Shown: positions 46,870 through 58,703 of the stretch, piece after piece
Position numbering within the stretch: the first letter of the stretch is position 1
Layout: each line of letters opens with the position of its first letter
Assembly: GCA_030704615.1 (NCBI GenBank)
Contig: CM060733.1
Coordinates: 3,348,001-3,412,000, forward strand
DNA: 64,000 nt
Reading direction: 5' to 3'
From: Takakia lepidozioides
Lineage: Eukaryota > Streptophyta > Takakiopsida > Takakiales > Takakiaceae
Position numbers and translations under genes: made by a program
Notes under the pieces: generated by a model
What the model was told of the DNA's origin: nothing
What the model saw: the letters and a program-made list of their open reading frames with translations, nothing else
The model's database searches: none

Positions 46870-47232
46870 TCAATCTTTTGCCCCTACAACACACATCCAA
46901 TCCAAGCCTAACAGCAACTGCTCACCAATGGTGACGATACAAGTTAGTGTGACCGACTTGCAACTGACCTTAATGGGGACGGTGACCAAACCTAGGGGTT
47001 CATAACGTGTGCCATCTGCAATGGTCACCTGCAGACCCTTGGCTGAAGTGAGTTTGAGACCAAGTAGTCGATCCATGGACAATGGAACAGCAGACATGGT
47101 ACAGCCTGTGTCAACTACACATGAAAATGAGAGGTGCCCTATGTGACATTGAGTTATGAGAGGGTGCACTCTCTCCTTCCTAAGCTTTCTATTGGCTTCA
47201 CAATGCATCAACTTGAATTCATTGGATAACAT
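46870..47232 (-). pseudogene. Gypsy aspartic protease segment
   Basis: Contains the active-site FSCVVDTGCTMSAVPLS (Asp-Thr-Gly) and the later hydrophobic strand LLLGLDWM typical of retropepsins. It would process the polyprotein. It sits in a different frame from both gag and reverse transcriptase. Confidence 0.8.
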
Positions 47233-47390
47233 TACAGAAACAATGAAGTCATCCTTCGCAGGGTGTGTGGGCTACTGACCGCTTGGCCCCTTCACAAGCG
47301 ATCGGGTTCGTTTAAAGGTTGTTTGCCCCTCTGTTCGCGTTGAATGCGTTTGTGTTCTTCAATCATACCAGGGACAAGAGTGGCATAGGT

Positions 47391-48521
47391 GCAGAAGCGG
47401 GTCCAGTGCTCAAGTGACCCACAAATGAACCAAGCCACACGTTTACCTTGAACCTCATACCGTGGGCCAGTCTAAGTGTGGCCACGATGAGAATCAGCAG
47501 GAGGAGGCTTGGCAGGTGTGGCCCTCCAGGATCCTTCTGCCCTTACAGCCTGAAGCTGAGTATGCAGCTCTTGTTGTAGGTTTTTAACTTCCTCCAGCAA
47601 TGTAGGAGAGGTCTCTGTAGAGCCACCCTTAACCATGGCAACCCCATGAGAACAGTCGGAAGTATGCTGATGAGCAGAATTAACAACAGGCTGATAGCCT
47701 TTGCCTAGTTTAGCATTCTTAAACCACATACGCTCATCCATCATCTCTACCATATGTCTCTCATTGCGATAAGGATGCTTTTGTAGGTAGACTTGATCAG
47801 AGGCAGGCAATCCGGTAATGAAGTAGGTTTTAAGGACGGCAATCCGTTCAGAAGGTACTGGAATGGCCTTGACCACCGTGATTTTCAAGTCAGTATAGTA
47901 TTTCCAGATACTCTCACCAGGTTGATAAGGACGATCAGGCATGGTGTAATTGATGGGCATGTCTGCATGTAACAACTGAAGTGCCAACTGCTTGGCCACT
48001 CCCCATTGCAACTCACCCTGATCCTTGATACTAGCTTCAAAGAGGTCACGAGCCTCACCTTTGAGACAAAAACGAAAGGAATCAGTAATCATAGAAGCTG
48101 ACAGCTCATTGAATTTAACACTCATCTCAAAAAAATTGAGGAAGTTGTCAAAGTCTTGGCCTACCTCATAATCAGGATAAGGCCGTTTGTGAGCACGATG
48201 GATCTCCTTGAGCTTGGTAACTGAGGGCGAACCTACTTGTTTATCCAAAAAGAGCTGCATAAGAGCTGGACAACTAGACAACGTAGCCATAACATCACAA
48301 ATGCCTTGACTATTTAGGTTAGGCACATTACTAGAGGCTGGAGGGACCCCTTGGGTCGGACTAGTATTATCACCTGGTAGTGGCTCCTCAGGAGACAAGG
48401 TTTCAGACATAGGATCAGGAAGAGCGTCACCATCAACTTTCACATCATCAGTAAGATCCACATCATGCAACTCATCTAGCACATTCCAGGGCTCCTTGCC
48501 AGACCGAGTAGTGACAGGCAT
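47391..48521 (-). pseudogene. Gypsy gag (capsid) with altered zinc knuckle
   Basis: A 349-residue frame from 48521 to 47472 starts MPVTTRSGKEP and contains a capsid-like domain (FLNFFEMSVKF, FRFCLKGEARDLFEA, SIWKYYTDLK, YFITGLP). Downstream, in another frame, the minus strand at 47432-47391 encodes WFICGSLEHWTRFC. This is a CCHC zinc knuckle whose first Cys is Trp. Gag forms the particle and binds the RNA. A stop after HRGHT separates the capsid from the knuckle. Confidence 0.8.
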
Positions 48522-48553
48522 TGTAGTCTGTCATGTTAAAAAAAACAAAGTGG

Positions 48554-49581
48554 TCACCTTCGGCTGGAGGATCGTGCAGGACGCAATTTGGACTCCCAGT
48601 CCTTGATACAATAGCCACTTATGAATCTTTGTTTGTGAAGCATGTAAACACCTTCACCCAGAAAGTGCCACAGTTCTTCGTCCACTTTGAGCCAGAAAGC
48701 CACTCGAATAATGGAGCGGATAAGCTTTTCCTTGGCAAGCAGTGTATGCACTGGATAATCAGTAACAGGAAATCCAGGCAAGTAGTAACCCAGTCGTTCA
48801 TGTCTAAACACAATTGCAAGGAAAATCAAAATATCATGCACAGTATGAGGAAAGCGAGAGACGAAAATGCCTGCAACATGGTCATCCCAAGTTATGTCCA
48901 CATTGTAGTCAGGTTGCCAAGTAGACCGCAGGTTGGCCAAGACAAGTGAACTGCCTCCTTTCACCAGCTCCCACAGACGATGCGCACTGGGTAAGTTGGG
49001 CGGAAGGAAGTTTTCGCACTCGCCAGCAACCTCCCCGGCTACGGTGAATTGCGGAATACCAAGTTCACCCACGAGAGCCGCCAACCTTTCAAGAGCTTGT
49101 CTTTGGCCTCAGGTAATGGAAGCTTGCGGGCTATCTCCGTAGCAAAGAGTCGCTGCAGGGCCTTGGCCGCTCGGGCCCCTTCAAAGGCTTGGATACACTT
49201 TCGCCTTTGCTCCGCTTCTTCTTGCGGGGTGTGGGTGGGCTTCAAACCCTCCAACGCAGCTGTTAACTCAAATTGAGCCACCCAGTGATCAGAAGGTACG
49301 TCGAGGACTAATTCAGGGCGTTCAACCGAGGCACCAAGAGGCGGATAATAAACTTCAACCACCAGGCTAGGATCAATCGAAGCACGCGCAATGCTGGCAA
49401 AAATCGACTCAAAATGACCAGCGGGAGTTTCTTTGTACGCCTGGAGCTCAGCTGGAGGATTAGAAGACGAGGCCATTACCGTAGGTTGCAGAAGTGCAAG
49501 CAGATACCGTGAAAGCCAGGAGCAAACAAAAACACGAGCGAGAACTGAAACAGTAGAGCGCCGCCATGGTAACAGTGTCAA
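48554..49581 (-). CDS. Extra gypsy ORF upstream of gag, unknown function
   Basis: Two overlapping minus-strand frames, 49581-49039 and 49084-48554, read as one protein interrupted by a single frame change near 49080. The most natural start is the Met at 49476 (MASSSNPPAELQAYKETPAG); the earlier start at 49581 adds a hydrophobic 35-residue leader. The product would be about 300 residues, helical and acidic at first (EAEQRRKCIQAFEGARAAK), then with aromatic patches (GYYLPGFPVTDYPVH, DEELWHFLGEGVYML) and a basic end (RPARSSSRR). No known domain is recognised. It lies between the primer binding site and gag on the coding strand. It may be a captured host gene or an element-specific accessory gene. 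Confidence 0.55.
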
Positions 49582-49638
49582 CGTACAGCTACCTGACGTA
49601 CAAGGAAGGAATGTGCAGCTAATGATTAACGAAATCCT

Positions 49639-49656
49639 GCAACCCCATCTCCACCA
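49639..49656 (-). promoter_or_regulatory. Candidate primer binding site of the gypsy element
   Basis: TGGTGGAGATGGGGTTGC directly follows the LTR on the minus strand. It begins with TGG as required for pairing with a tRNA CCA end. The matching tRNA was not identified. Confidence 0.55.
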
Positions 49657-50118
49657 AGATTCTCACCCATCCCGTTATTCCTCTTCCTCTACGGGTATTG
49701 AGCTATCAGGGAGATGTGTGCTCGGTAAAGCAGGCTAGCGAGATAGGCAGGATCCAACGGAGATGAGTCAGAATTGACACTCACACGGTTTAACAACACA
49801 TCCTCACTCACACCTTCTTCATCCAAAACCCACACATAGGTACAGTAGGGTTTCCTCACCAAACGTACACTGCCGCCTTAAGTGTCGTGTTGATCTCTTT
49901 TATAAACGAAGGCCCACAACCTCATCTAACCAAGTGGCAAGCCCTGATTGGTCACTTGGATGCCATCCTGTCCAGATAGGATGCCACCTCATTCTATTTT
50001 AGAGATAAACTAGCTGTTAACATAAGACAATACTTAGTTTAAAAATAGATTGTTTCCAGCTTTTTATCCAAGCCCTTTTTCAACGGTCATCATCCAATGT
50101 CTGTTCATCCAAATGTCA
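49657..50118 (-). mobile_element. 5' LTR of the gypsy element
   Basis: About 462 bp matching 42396-42862. On the element's own strand it begins TGACATTTGGATG. The other end (GAGAATCT) does not show the usual CA, so that boundary is uncertain by a few bases. Confidence 0.85.
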
Positions 50119-50447
50119 ATTTATCATAATCCCAAATTTTTTGGACAGGGCACTATGAAATGTTACTGGGCACTTACTTAACACAGGAATTGGAAAACAA
50201 ATATCATCTCATGGGTGTAATTGTGAAAGAAGCCAAAACAAGACATAAATGCTCCATCCCTTTTCTCCTTCAACCCTCCGTTGGCCCCTCGATGGGCTGT
50301 GTGTTGAGCAGTAGGCTCTGTATATTCACTGGACGTTATGGAGACAAACATGGAGCCTAAAGGAACCCAAACTCTCTTTTTTAGCCAAGCATAAGTTGAA
50401 CGCAATGTTCTTGCTGATCAATTGTGAGGGCCTTGTTTGGTGCCTAC

Positions 50448-51088
50448 CAGTGTTGGACTGGTATACCTGGTTGGACCTAGTTATGGAATACAGGTATGAA
50501 TATATATATTGAAGAACATACCAGTCGGTTTATGAACCAACCGGTGTACCCATGTCATACACGTACTGGGGGGAGTATGTTCTTTAGGATTCCCCCCACA
50601 CATACCATACCAGTCTGGGTATATGGAGGCATAGAATGGTCCCGATACCAGTATTGCGGTGAGTTCATGGCGAATGGAGGTAGGTATGAGTATATGTTAG
50701 TTCAGCTAGTTATAACCTGTACTACAATTTGGTTAATTCAAGGCTCCATATTGCAATTCAGACTTCATTTGCTGTTTCGTGCTACTTTGGGTTACCTTTG
50801 CCTAGTGTTTCATACAATTAGCTATGTGCTAAATGACATTTATTTCTATGTATGGTGAGCTGTAGAAATACCATACCAGTGCTCATATCCCCCCAGTATC
50901 ACTACAGAGAAAGGACAATACCAGTACCATACTCATATACAGCCCAAAGTACAACTAATACCAGATTCATACCCAGGTTGCTCATACCTGTATAGATACC
51001 TATACCAGCCTGGTATGAAAAAAGGGGTGGGACCCTTCATACCAGTACCAGTCTGGTATTGCAAAATGGACATACCAGTCCAACACTG
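50448..51088. mobile_element. hAT-type miniature transposon, copy 2
   Basis: A 641-bp element with ends CAGTGTTGGACTGGTATACC and GGACATACCAGTCCAACACTG (the two ends pair with two mismatches near the inner side). It is flanked by a perfect 8-bp target duplication GTGCCTAC (50440-50447 and 51089-51096). An 8-bp duplication plus a CAGTG start is the hAT signature. The same family sits at 6485-7133. It has no transposase. Confidence 0.93.
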
Positions 51089-51096
51089 GTGCCTAC

Positions 51097-54000
51097 ATGC
51101 ATAGCACTGTACATCTATATGTTGAATCATGACCTGCCCAGTCTGCATGGCAAGATACTGGGATGTTTTTGCTAATGATATCTAGGTACTCTGGTAATGT
51201 TCATGTCATAGTTGATGGGAACTTTGAGGATGTGACAGGAAGGCACTGTTGTAAAGCCACGTTGCAAAGGTAGGTAGAAGGAATCTGGGCATTACACGCC
51301 TCGGGCTACCGCCCTCTGCAGCGGGCATAAAATTAGTGGAGGGCCCTCCACTCGAGGCCCTCCCCTAAACTTAAAGACATTCCACCACGGTTTCGCACGT
51401 GTGTAGAGAGAGATGTTTTTTTGCAGGCATATGTATATGTCACATTCATCGTCTTGGTAAAATTCTCATGCTGCTGTGTCGTTACTACGCAAGTGCAGGA
51501 GGATCAGAAGGGCTCGAATTCTAGAACCGAGTGGCTCCAGTATCGTCTATGTACAAAAAATCGGACTGCAGTAATCGGCTACCATGAGTAGCTGGTTGAC
51601 TGCTCTGGAGGGAGAATTTGATTGTGCATAACCAACTTTAGGTACACACTTGAGACAATAATCTGCAACAACGCAGCTCCCTTGACTACGTACACGCTGG
51701 TCGAAGAAGCTTAAATTAGGTCGGGGGCTCATCTTGCAAGTTGCAACTACACCCACCATTGTCGCTGACACATTGAACCCTGTCCCTTGACTCATCTACT
51801 GACTCTCACAGATACCTCGACCGTATTTACGTATTGCAGATGTCATACCGCTGGCGTACAAATTATGTAGTGAATTTATTCAGATGTTAAGCAGATCTCT
51901 GAGGATGGATGGGTACGAAACATCAAGCTTTGATCTGAGGTCACGCTATAAGCGTTAACTGGGGGAGAGTTCTCTCGGGAAGAGCTGTATACCTGTGTTC
52001 TGAATGTATATTGGTGTTCAGAAGTGTGAATGAAATCTCGATGTACAAGCATCTAGGTGTCCTCTGCAGGGATATTCTGTTCCTTAAGCAAAACGAGTTT
52101 TCTTGCTGAGTAACCTTTGACATCTAAACCTCCAGAGAAGGGAGCATATGGAGTAGGACAATCGTGAAAAGCAACACCTACAAGGTAATACCGACAACTC
52201 CCAGTTTGGACGGGGGCTTCGCTATAGCGACTCAGCAAACATGAAATATCCAACATAGGCCTGGAAAGCAATTATAACTTTTCCTTGATCCCTCTCTGCT
52301 GTTGGAAACTATGTAAGTAGGTACGTAGGTACCTTATAATGGTATGAAGATTAGGAAAGTCACATTTGAAGTTGTATAGTTATGAGGTTTTTGTGATCAA
52401 ATGCTTGCACCCCAACTCCGGCTAGACGTGTTATGAAGTCATGGTGTCCGTGGCCTTACAAGGCAAGTATGGTATGACCTCTTTTGATCATGCAAAATTC
52501 TTTCACCTCAAAATCCAGTACACATCCAAAACACCTCGGTACACAAACTCTCCCTAGAGAAGTCCCTAGCTCGCTGCCGAGGGTTGCAATCCTGGACACT
52601 TGCTGTCTTTTCCTAAGAATCTAATTATCTAATTATCCGATTAGGTACCTTGATTATGAAGGGTCCAGGTCTCAACACTCCGATTGATCTCTAAATGACG
52701 TAAAGACCTATGAAAGAGGCATAGGGAGATTCCCTGCCACACCTCGCTGAACATCCTTTCAGTACACCCATGGGCCATCACCTCAAATACCCTCTTGCGA
52801 AATCATTTATTTGGGTTTTGGTTTTTTTTAACTATTGAGGGCCCACTCCGCATACACAGTGAGTTGAAGGCCGAGACGCAACGCTCGGTTCCTGTAGAAA
52901 GTAGACTTCATAATTTAGAAGTGGTTCAAGATTGTGTGACCATAAATATAGTTGACAAATTGGTCACATGTCTACAGTATTGTGTCGCCTGTACTCCATC
53001 GGCCTCTGAGAGGACAGAATTGAAGACATTGACTATGTGAGGAACGTGACAAATGCATCTGCTAACTATCATCAATTTAAGTTGGTGTGCAATCAAGTAG
53101 CAATCAAGATATGACAGTAGTTGACCTTGGTTCTCGTGAAATTGACAGATGACTCAAGTTGACCCTTGTCCTTGACATGGGAGAGGGGAGAAGGAGAGGC
53201 AAGAACGCTTCTATCATCAGGTTAATAAGTTAAAACAGTAGGTTGCATCCAGCAATCCTACCTCATCACAGCACAATCCGAAACACGCCCCGAGACAACA
53301 TGCTAATTATGTTGAAGAGCAGCCGGCAACATCCTTGGAACCTTCCGTTCAAATTTCCAAATGTGGCAATAATGCTTTAGAGTTGCAGTCTGTTTTTTGG
53401 AGCGATGTCGGTTGACACACAAAGTCAACTCCAGTCGAGAAGGGTCCAGACTCCAAGCTGCCGATGATGATGTGTTGCCGGGCACCCTGTCATTGTCGGG
53501 ACTGCAGGAGAGAGCAAAATTAGCAAAATACTAAGACTCACGTAAGATCATGTGGCAATCCAGACGAGGTGGCCCACGTGGGTCAATCGTAGAGTTAAAA
53601 TGCTATAAAGCTATGTAGGGGTATATACTATAGAATTTGGTAATTGGATAAGGACAGTCCCTGACAACAGATTTGAATAGGGTTCCTGTAAAGAAGTAAT
53701 AAAGGCTAAAGACTTGGTGATTGGAGGTATGAAGGATGTGAAGCTCTTTGATGCAAAGCCTGGGCCCTGAACGAAAGTGCTCATGCGTCGTCTCTTGGAG
53801 TGGTGTCAGAGTATGATTGCAATGATAGTGAGATGGGATGGGCTTGCCGCTCTGGAATTATCGAAGTACATATCCCACAGTGCTGCTGGTGGGGACCCAA
53901 CGTCTAAATGCAGCAAGGCCAGCCATGCAGTATAATGCTTCAGTTCGTATTTGACCTGTCCAACTAACTAACTTGGAAGAGTCAATACCCTAAAGCCTAG

Positions 54001-54329
54001 ACTGGGCCTGCATTATGATGATTTGCAATATAGGACACCAGTGTATCAGAGGGGGGGGGTGTGGAAACTGGCCGGTGGTTTCCGCGGGGAATGTAAGTCT
54101 TTCGTGGGAAGAGTAACATTGATCAAACAAGCAAGAAATTTGATGTCTTCTTTCAATGAGTGCTTGAAGACCCCATATTGAGAGCCCAATCATGTAGTTT
54201 GCAGCCACGGTGGTCAGAGGTTGGAAATTAGCCCAATAACCGGTTTAGTACAAGTATGTACTCGATTTGTGAATCTTTCTTTGAAATCTGGCTCTGCCTC
54301 TCAACAGATTTTCTTTGTGTTGTACAGAT
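51097..54329. other. Intergenic, no gene seen
   Basis: 51266-51375 holds AGGTAGGTAGAAGGAATCTG (also at 42868) followed by the inverted relative of 42300-42395. Otherwise only short frames without family features. Upstream exons of the SEC-C gene fragment may be hidden here. Confidence 0.4.
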
Positions 54330-54562
54330 TTTGCAGATGAGTTGAAGAAGGCACACCAGTTTGGAAGTCTAACGACATTTGGACGCGGCCTGCCCAGAGG
54401 GGGTGAAGTATCAGCTGTAAAATCCATGGATTTGTTGGTTGGTGAAGGTGGAAGAGTTGATGGGGGGTCGCTGGAATGCGGCAGCATCTGTGAATCTTGC
54501 AAAAAGTGGACAACTGAGTCGAAATGCTGCTTGTCCATGCGGCTCTGGAAAGAAGTACAAGA
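54330..54562 (+). pseudogene. SEC-C zinc-binding motif exon
   Basis: After an acceptor-like TTGTACAG near 54329 the sequence reads FADELKKAHQFGSL, then, one frame later, ends SGQLSRNAACPCGSGKKYKR before a GT donor at about 54563. CPCGSGKKYK is the SEC-C motif found at the C-terminus of SecA and in other proteins, where Cys residues bind zinc. The frame change lies in a run of six G near 54460. It is either an exon of a host gene with a sequencing or real indel, or a relic. The rest of the gene was not found. Confidence 0.55.
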
Positions 54563-54978
54563 GGTGGGTTCTCGCTCTTTTCACAGCTCCTCTCATCTCC
54601 CTGCCCCATTCCAATGGGAGTATCGTAAGGCGGAGAGAAGCAATGTTTCTGGCTGCTTTATCTCACACTCATACTTAAACAAATGGATTTTGTGGCTAGA
54701 TGAGTCAAATTTCAAACTTAAAGCAAAGCAAGTAGTACTATCAAACATCATGTAGCCTGGCAATAAGCTGGCCGTGAGGCATCTGTGGCTTGAACACTAT
54801 CTTACAAGCAAAGTATGCTCCAAATATATTGCCTATCATTTACTAGACCATGACTGGTAAAAATCCGGGGAGTTCTATTGCAAGTGTTGTGGGAAGTCAT
54901 AAGCTTGGACTTGAAACAGGGAAGTCATGCTGCACAAGCACGCACTTATGAAGAGTTTGTGCTATGTTGTGAGGTTAG

Positions 54979-57900
54979 GTGGCCTCCTGTCGTTTTATCG
55001 TTTTGGTCACTTACTTTCACTCCAAAGGGACTTTGACAGATGCAACTGGGTCTTTACATCTTTACATCAACACTTCCTCTGAGCAAATGATGTGCAAAGG
55101 GGTGAAGCCCAACCGCATAATGTTTGTTTGCATTGGCAATGCGTGTGCAAGCCTGGCAGCCCTGGAAAGGTGCAAAGAGGTCCATGGTGACATCGTCAAA
55201 TTTGGAATTGTACCCGATGTCATTCTGAACACTACCCTGCTGGACATGTATGTCAAATGTGAGTGCATCGAGGATGGAAAGGGAGTGTTCGACAGTATGG
55301 CTGAATGAGATGTGCTGTCGTGGAGTGCGACGATTGCAGGATATGCACAGCAAGTATGCGGGATGGAGGCTTTGGAGACCTATGAGCAATTGATGTGCGA
55401 AGGGGTGAAGCCCAACCGCAACACATTTGTTTGTGTTTGCAATGCGTGTGCAAGCCTAGGAGCTCTAGAAAAGGGGAAAGAGATCCATGGTGACATCGTC
55501 AAAAGCTGGATTTGTACCAGATGTCATCCTGAAACTGCCCTGGTGGACATGTATGCCAAATCTGGGTGCATGAAGGATGCGAAGGGAGTTTTCAAATGGC
55601 TGAACAAGATGTGGTGTCGTGGAACGCGATGCTTGCAGGGTATGCACAGCAGGGGCGTGGGATGGAGGCTTTTGAGACCTATGAGCAAATGATGGGGGAA
55701 GGGGTGAAGCCCGACCACACCACGTTTGTGTGTGTTTGCAATGCGTGTGCAAGCATGACAGCCCTGGAAAAGGGCAAAGAGGCGCATGGTTGTATCGCCA
55801 AAGCTGGAACTATACCAGGTGTGATCCTGAACACTGCCCTGGTGGACATATATGCCAAATGTGGGAGCATTGAGGATGCAGAGGGAGTGTTCAACAATAT
55901 GGCTGAACGAGATTTATTGTTGTGGAACGTGATGCTTGCAGGATATGCACAGCAGGGCATGGGATGGAGGACTTGGAGACCTATGAGCAAATGATGGGGG
56001 AATGGGTGAAGCGCGACCACATCACGTTTGTGTGCGTTTGCAGTGTGTATGCAAGCCTGGCAGCCCTGGAAAAGGGCAAAGAGGTGCATGGTTGCATCGA
56101 GCTGGAATTGTACAGATGTGATTCTGAACAATACCCTCGTGGACATGTATGCCAAATGTGGGAGCACTGAGGATGCGGAGGGAGTCTTCAACAATATGGC
56201 TGAACGAGATTTCGTGTCATGGAACGCCATGCTTGCAGGGTATATGCACAGCAGGGGCGCGGGATGGAGGCCTTGGATCATACCTATGAGCAAATGATGG
56301 GGGAAGGGGTGAAATGCAACCACATCACGTTTGTGAGCGTTTGCAATGCTTGTGCAAGCCTGGCAGCCCTGGAAAAGGGCAAAGGGGTATATGATGACAT
56401 CATCAAAGCTGGAATTGTACCAAGGTTGCAATGCGTGTGCAAGCCTGGGAGCCCTGGAAAATGGGAAAGAGGTCCATTGGTGACATCGTCAAAGCTGGAA
56501 TTGCACCAGATTCATCCTGAACACTGCCCTGGCGGACATATGCCAAATGTGGGTGGATCGAGGATGCAAAGGGAGTTTTCAACACTGTGGTTAAAAGAAA
56601 TGTGGTGTCGTGGAACGCGACGCTTGCAGGGTATGCACAGCAGGGGCACGGGATGGAGGCTTTGGAGACCTATGAACAAATGATGGGGGAAGTGGTGAAG
56701 CCCTCATGGAGTGCAATGATTGCAGGATATGCTCAACATGGATCTGGTACAGAGGCATTCAAAATGTATGAGCAAATGCTGCGCGAAGGGGTGAAGCCCA
56801 ACCACATCACATTTGTTTGTGTTTGCAATGCGTATGAAAGCATGGGGGCCCTGGAAAAGCAAGGACAATGTGGTGAGGGCACCTTCTTTGTCGACCTATT
56901 TCAGCCTGTTTTGCGCTCTCATCAGACTCAGCCCTGAGATGCATATTGAATTCTATAAGTTAGCTCGTTGGGTGGATCTGTGGTGGTTTGGAATGACTTT
57001 GACAAGTAACTGCTGATGTGGCAGCAGGAAAGTATCCAAAAACAGATAACAGAGATGAGGATCTACCAAGCATGGGTGTGGTACGAATGCTTTGGAGACC
57101 TATGAGCAAATGATGCATGAAGGGGTGAAGCCCAACCACATCACGTTTGTGCCCTGGCGGACAGGTATGCCAAATGTGGGTGCATTGTCAGACCTGCAAT
57201 TGTACAAAATGTCATTCAGAACAATACCCTTGTGGACATGTATGAAGGGAGTGTTCGACAGTATGGCTGAACGAGATATTGTGTCGTGGAGTGCGATGAT
57301 TGCAGGATATGCACAGCAAGGGTGCGGGATGGAGGCTTTAGAGATCTAGGAGCAAATGTTGCACGAAGGGGTGAAGCCCAACCACATCACATTTGTTTGT
57401 GTTTGCAATGCGTGTGCAAGACTGGGAGCTCTGGAAAAGGGGAAAGAGGTCCGTGGTGACATCGTCCAAGCTGGAATTGTACCAGATGTCATTCTGAACA
57501 CTGCCCTGGTGGACAGGTATGCCAAATGTGGGTGCATTGTCAGACCTGCAATTGTACAAAATGTCATTCAGAACAATACCCTTGTGGACATGTATGAAGG
57601 GAGTGTTCGACATTATGGCTGAACGAGATATTGTGTCGTGGAGTGCGATGATTGCAGGATATGCACAGCAAGGGTGCGGGATGGAGGCTTTGGAGACCTA
57701 GGAGCAAATGTTGTGCGAAGGGGCGAAACCCAACCACATCACATTTGTTTGTGTTTGCAATGCGTGTGCAAGCCTGGGAGCTCTGGAAAAGGGGAAAGAG
57801 GTCCGTGGTGACATCGCCAAAGCTGGAATTGTACCAGATGTCATCCTGAACACTGCCCTGGTGGACATGTATGCCAAATGTGGGTGCATTAAGGATACGA

Positions 57901-58703
57901 AGGGAGTTAATTTCAACACCATGGCTGAACGAGATGTGGTGTCATGGAACACGATGTTTGCAGGGGTATGAGCAGCAGGGGCATGGGATGGATACTTTGG
58001 AGACCTATGAGCAAATGATGGGGGAAGGGGTGAAGCCACATCACCTTTGTGTGCGTTTGCAGTTCGTGTGCAAGCCTGACAGCACTGGAAAAGGGCAAAG
58101 AGGTGCATGGTTGCATCGCCAAAGCTGGAATTGTACCAGATGTGATTCTGAACAATACCCTCGTGGACATGTATGCCAAATGTGGGTGCATTAAAGATGC
58201 GGATGAAGTGTTCAACAGTATGGCTGAACGAGATTCGGTGTCATGGAATGCCATGCTTGCAGGATATGCACAGCAAGGGCGCGGGATGGAGGCCTTGGAG
58301 ACCTATGAGCAAATGATGGGTAAGGGGTGAAGTGCGACCACATCACGTTTGTGAGCGTTTGCAATGCTTGTGCGCATGGTGACATCATCAAAGCTGGAAT
58401 TGTATCAAGGTTGCAATGTGTGTACAAACCTGGGAGCCCTGGAAAATGGGAAAGAGGTCCGTGGTGACATCGTCAAAGCTGGAATTGCACCAGATTCATC
58501 CTGAACACTGCCCTGATGGACATATGCCAAATGTGGGTGGATCGAGGATGCGAAGGGAGTTTTCAACACTGTGGTTGAAAGAAATGTGGTGTCGTGGAAC
58601 GCTATGCTTGCAGGGTATGCACAGCAGGGGCACGAGATGGAGGCTTTGGAGACCTATGAACAAATGATGGGGGAAGTGGTGAAGCCCTCATGGAGTGCAA
58701 TGA
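54979..58703 (+). pseudogene. Tandem array of PLS-class PPR units, decayed
   Basis: About twelve tandem units of 298-305 bp, close to the 303 bp of a P-L-S triplet. The recurring landmark GAGCAAATGATG (or close forms) lies near 55084, 55384, 55682, 55985, 56288, 56770, 57104, 57350, 57705, 58010 and 58308. Translated blocks repeat VVSWNAMLAGYAQQG, METYEQMMGEGVKPNHITF, VCVCNACASLGALEKGKEVH and VPDVILNTALVDMYAKCG. Intact proteins of this kind bind organellar transcripts, usually with an E/DYW editing tail. No such tail is present. Each unit lies in its own frame because of one-base indels, and the first has TGA for an Arg codon near 55306. Recent amplification by unequal crossing-over, then decay, is the simplest reading. 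Confidence 0.85.
56865..57060 (+). repeat. Non-PPR segment inserted in the PPR array, shared with 14.7-15.2 kb
   Basis: Contains TTTCAGCCTGTTTTGC, GGTGGATCTGTGGTGGTTTG and CTGCTGATGTGGCAGCAGG, all with relatives at about 14670-14720 and 15076-15185. It interrupts the PPR register. Confidence 0.6.

Larger units (their letters stand above)
42396..50118 (-). mobile_element. Ty3/gypsy LTR retrotransposon, decayed
   Basis: About 7.7 kb between two direct LTRs (42396-42862 and 49657-50118). On the minus strand the order is 5' LTR, primer binding site, an extra ORF, gag, protease, reverse transcriptase, RNase H, integrase, 3' LTR, which is the Ty3/gypsy order. No chromodomain was found after the integrase. 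The coding region changes frame at least five times, so it cannot move on its own. The flanking bases (AAGCC and ATTTA) give no matching target duplication, suggesting recombination or age. Confidence 0.9.

Noticed and set aside
51547-51795. Cys-containing 82-residue minus-strand frame
   Set aside because: No recognisable Cys spacing, no repeats and no flanking exons.
55054-58427. Many minus-strand frames of 65-250 residues
   Set aside because: They are antisense shadows of the PPR units; the sense strand carries the PPR motifs.
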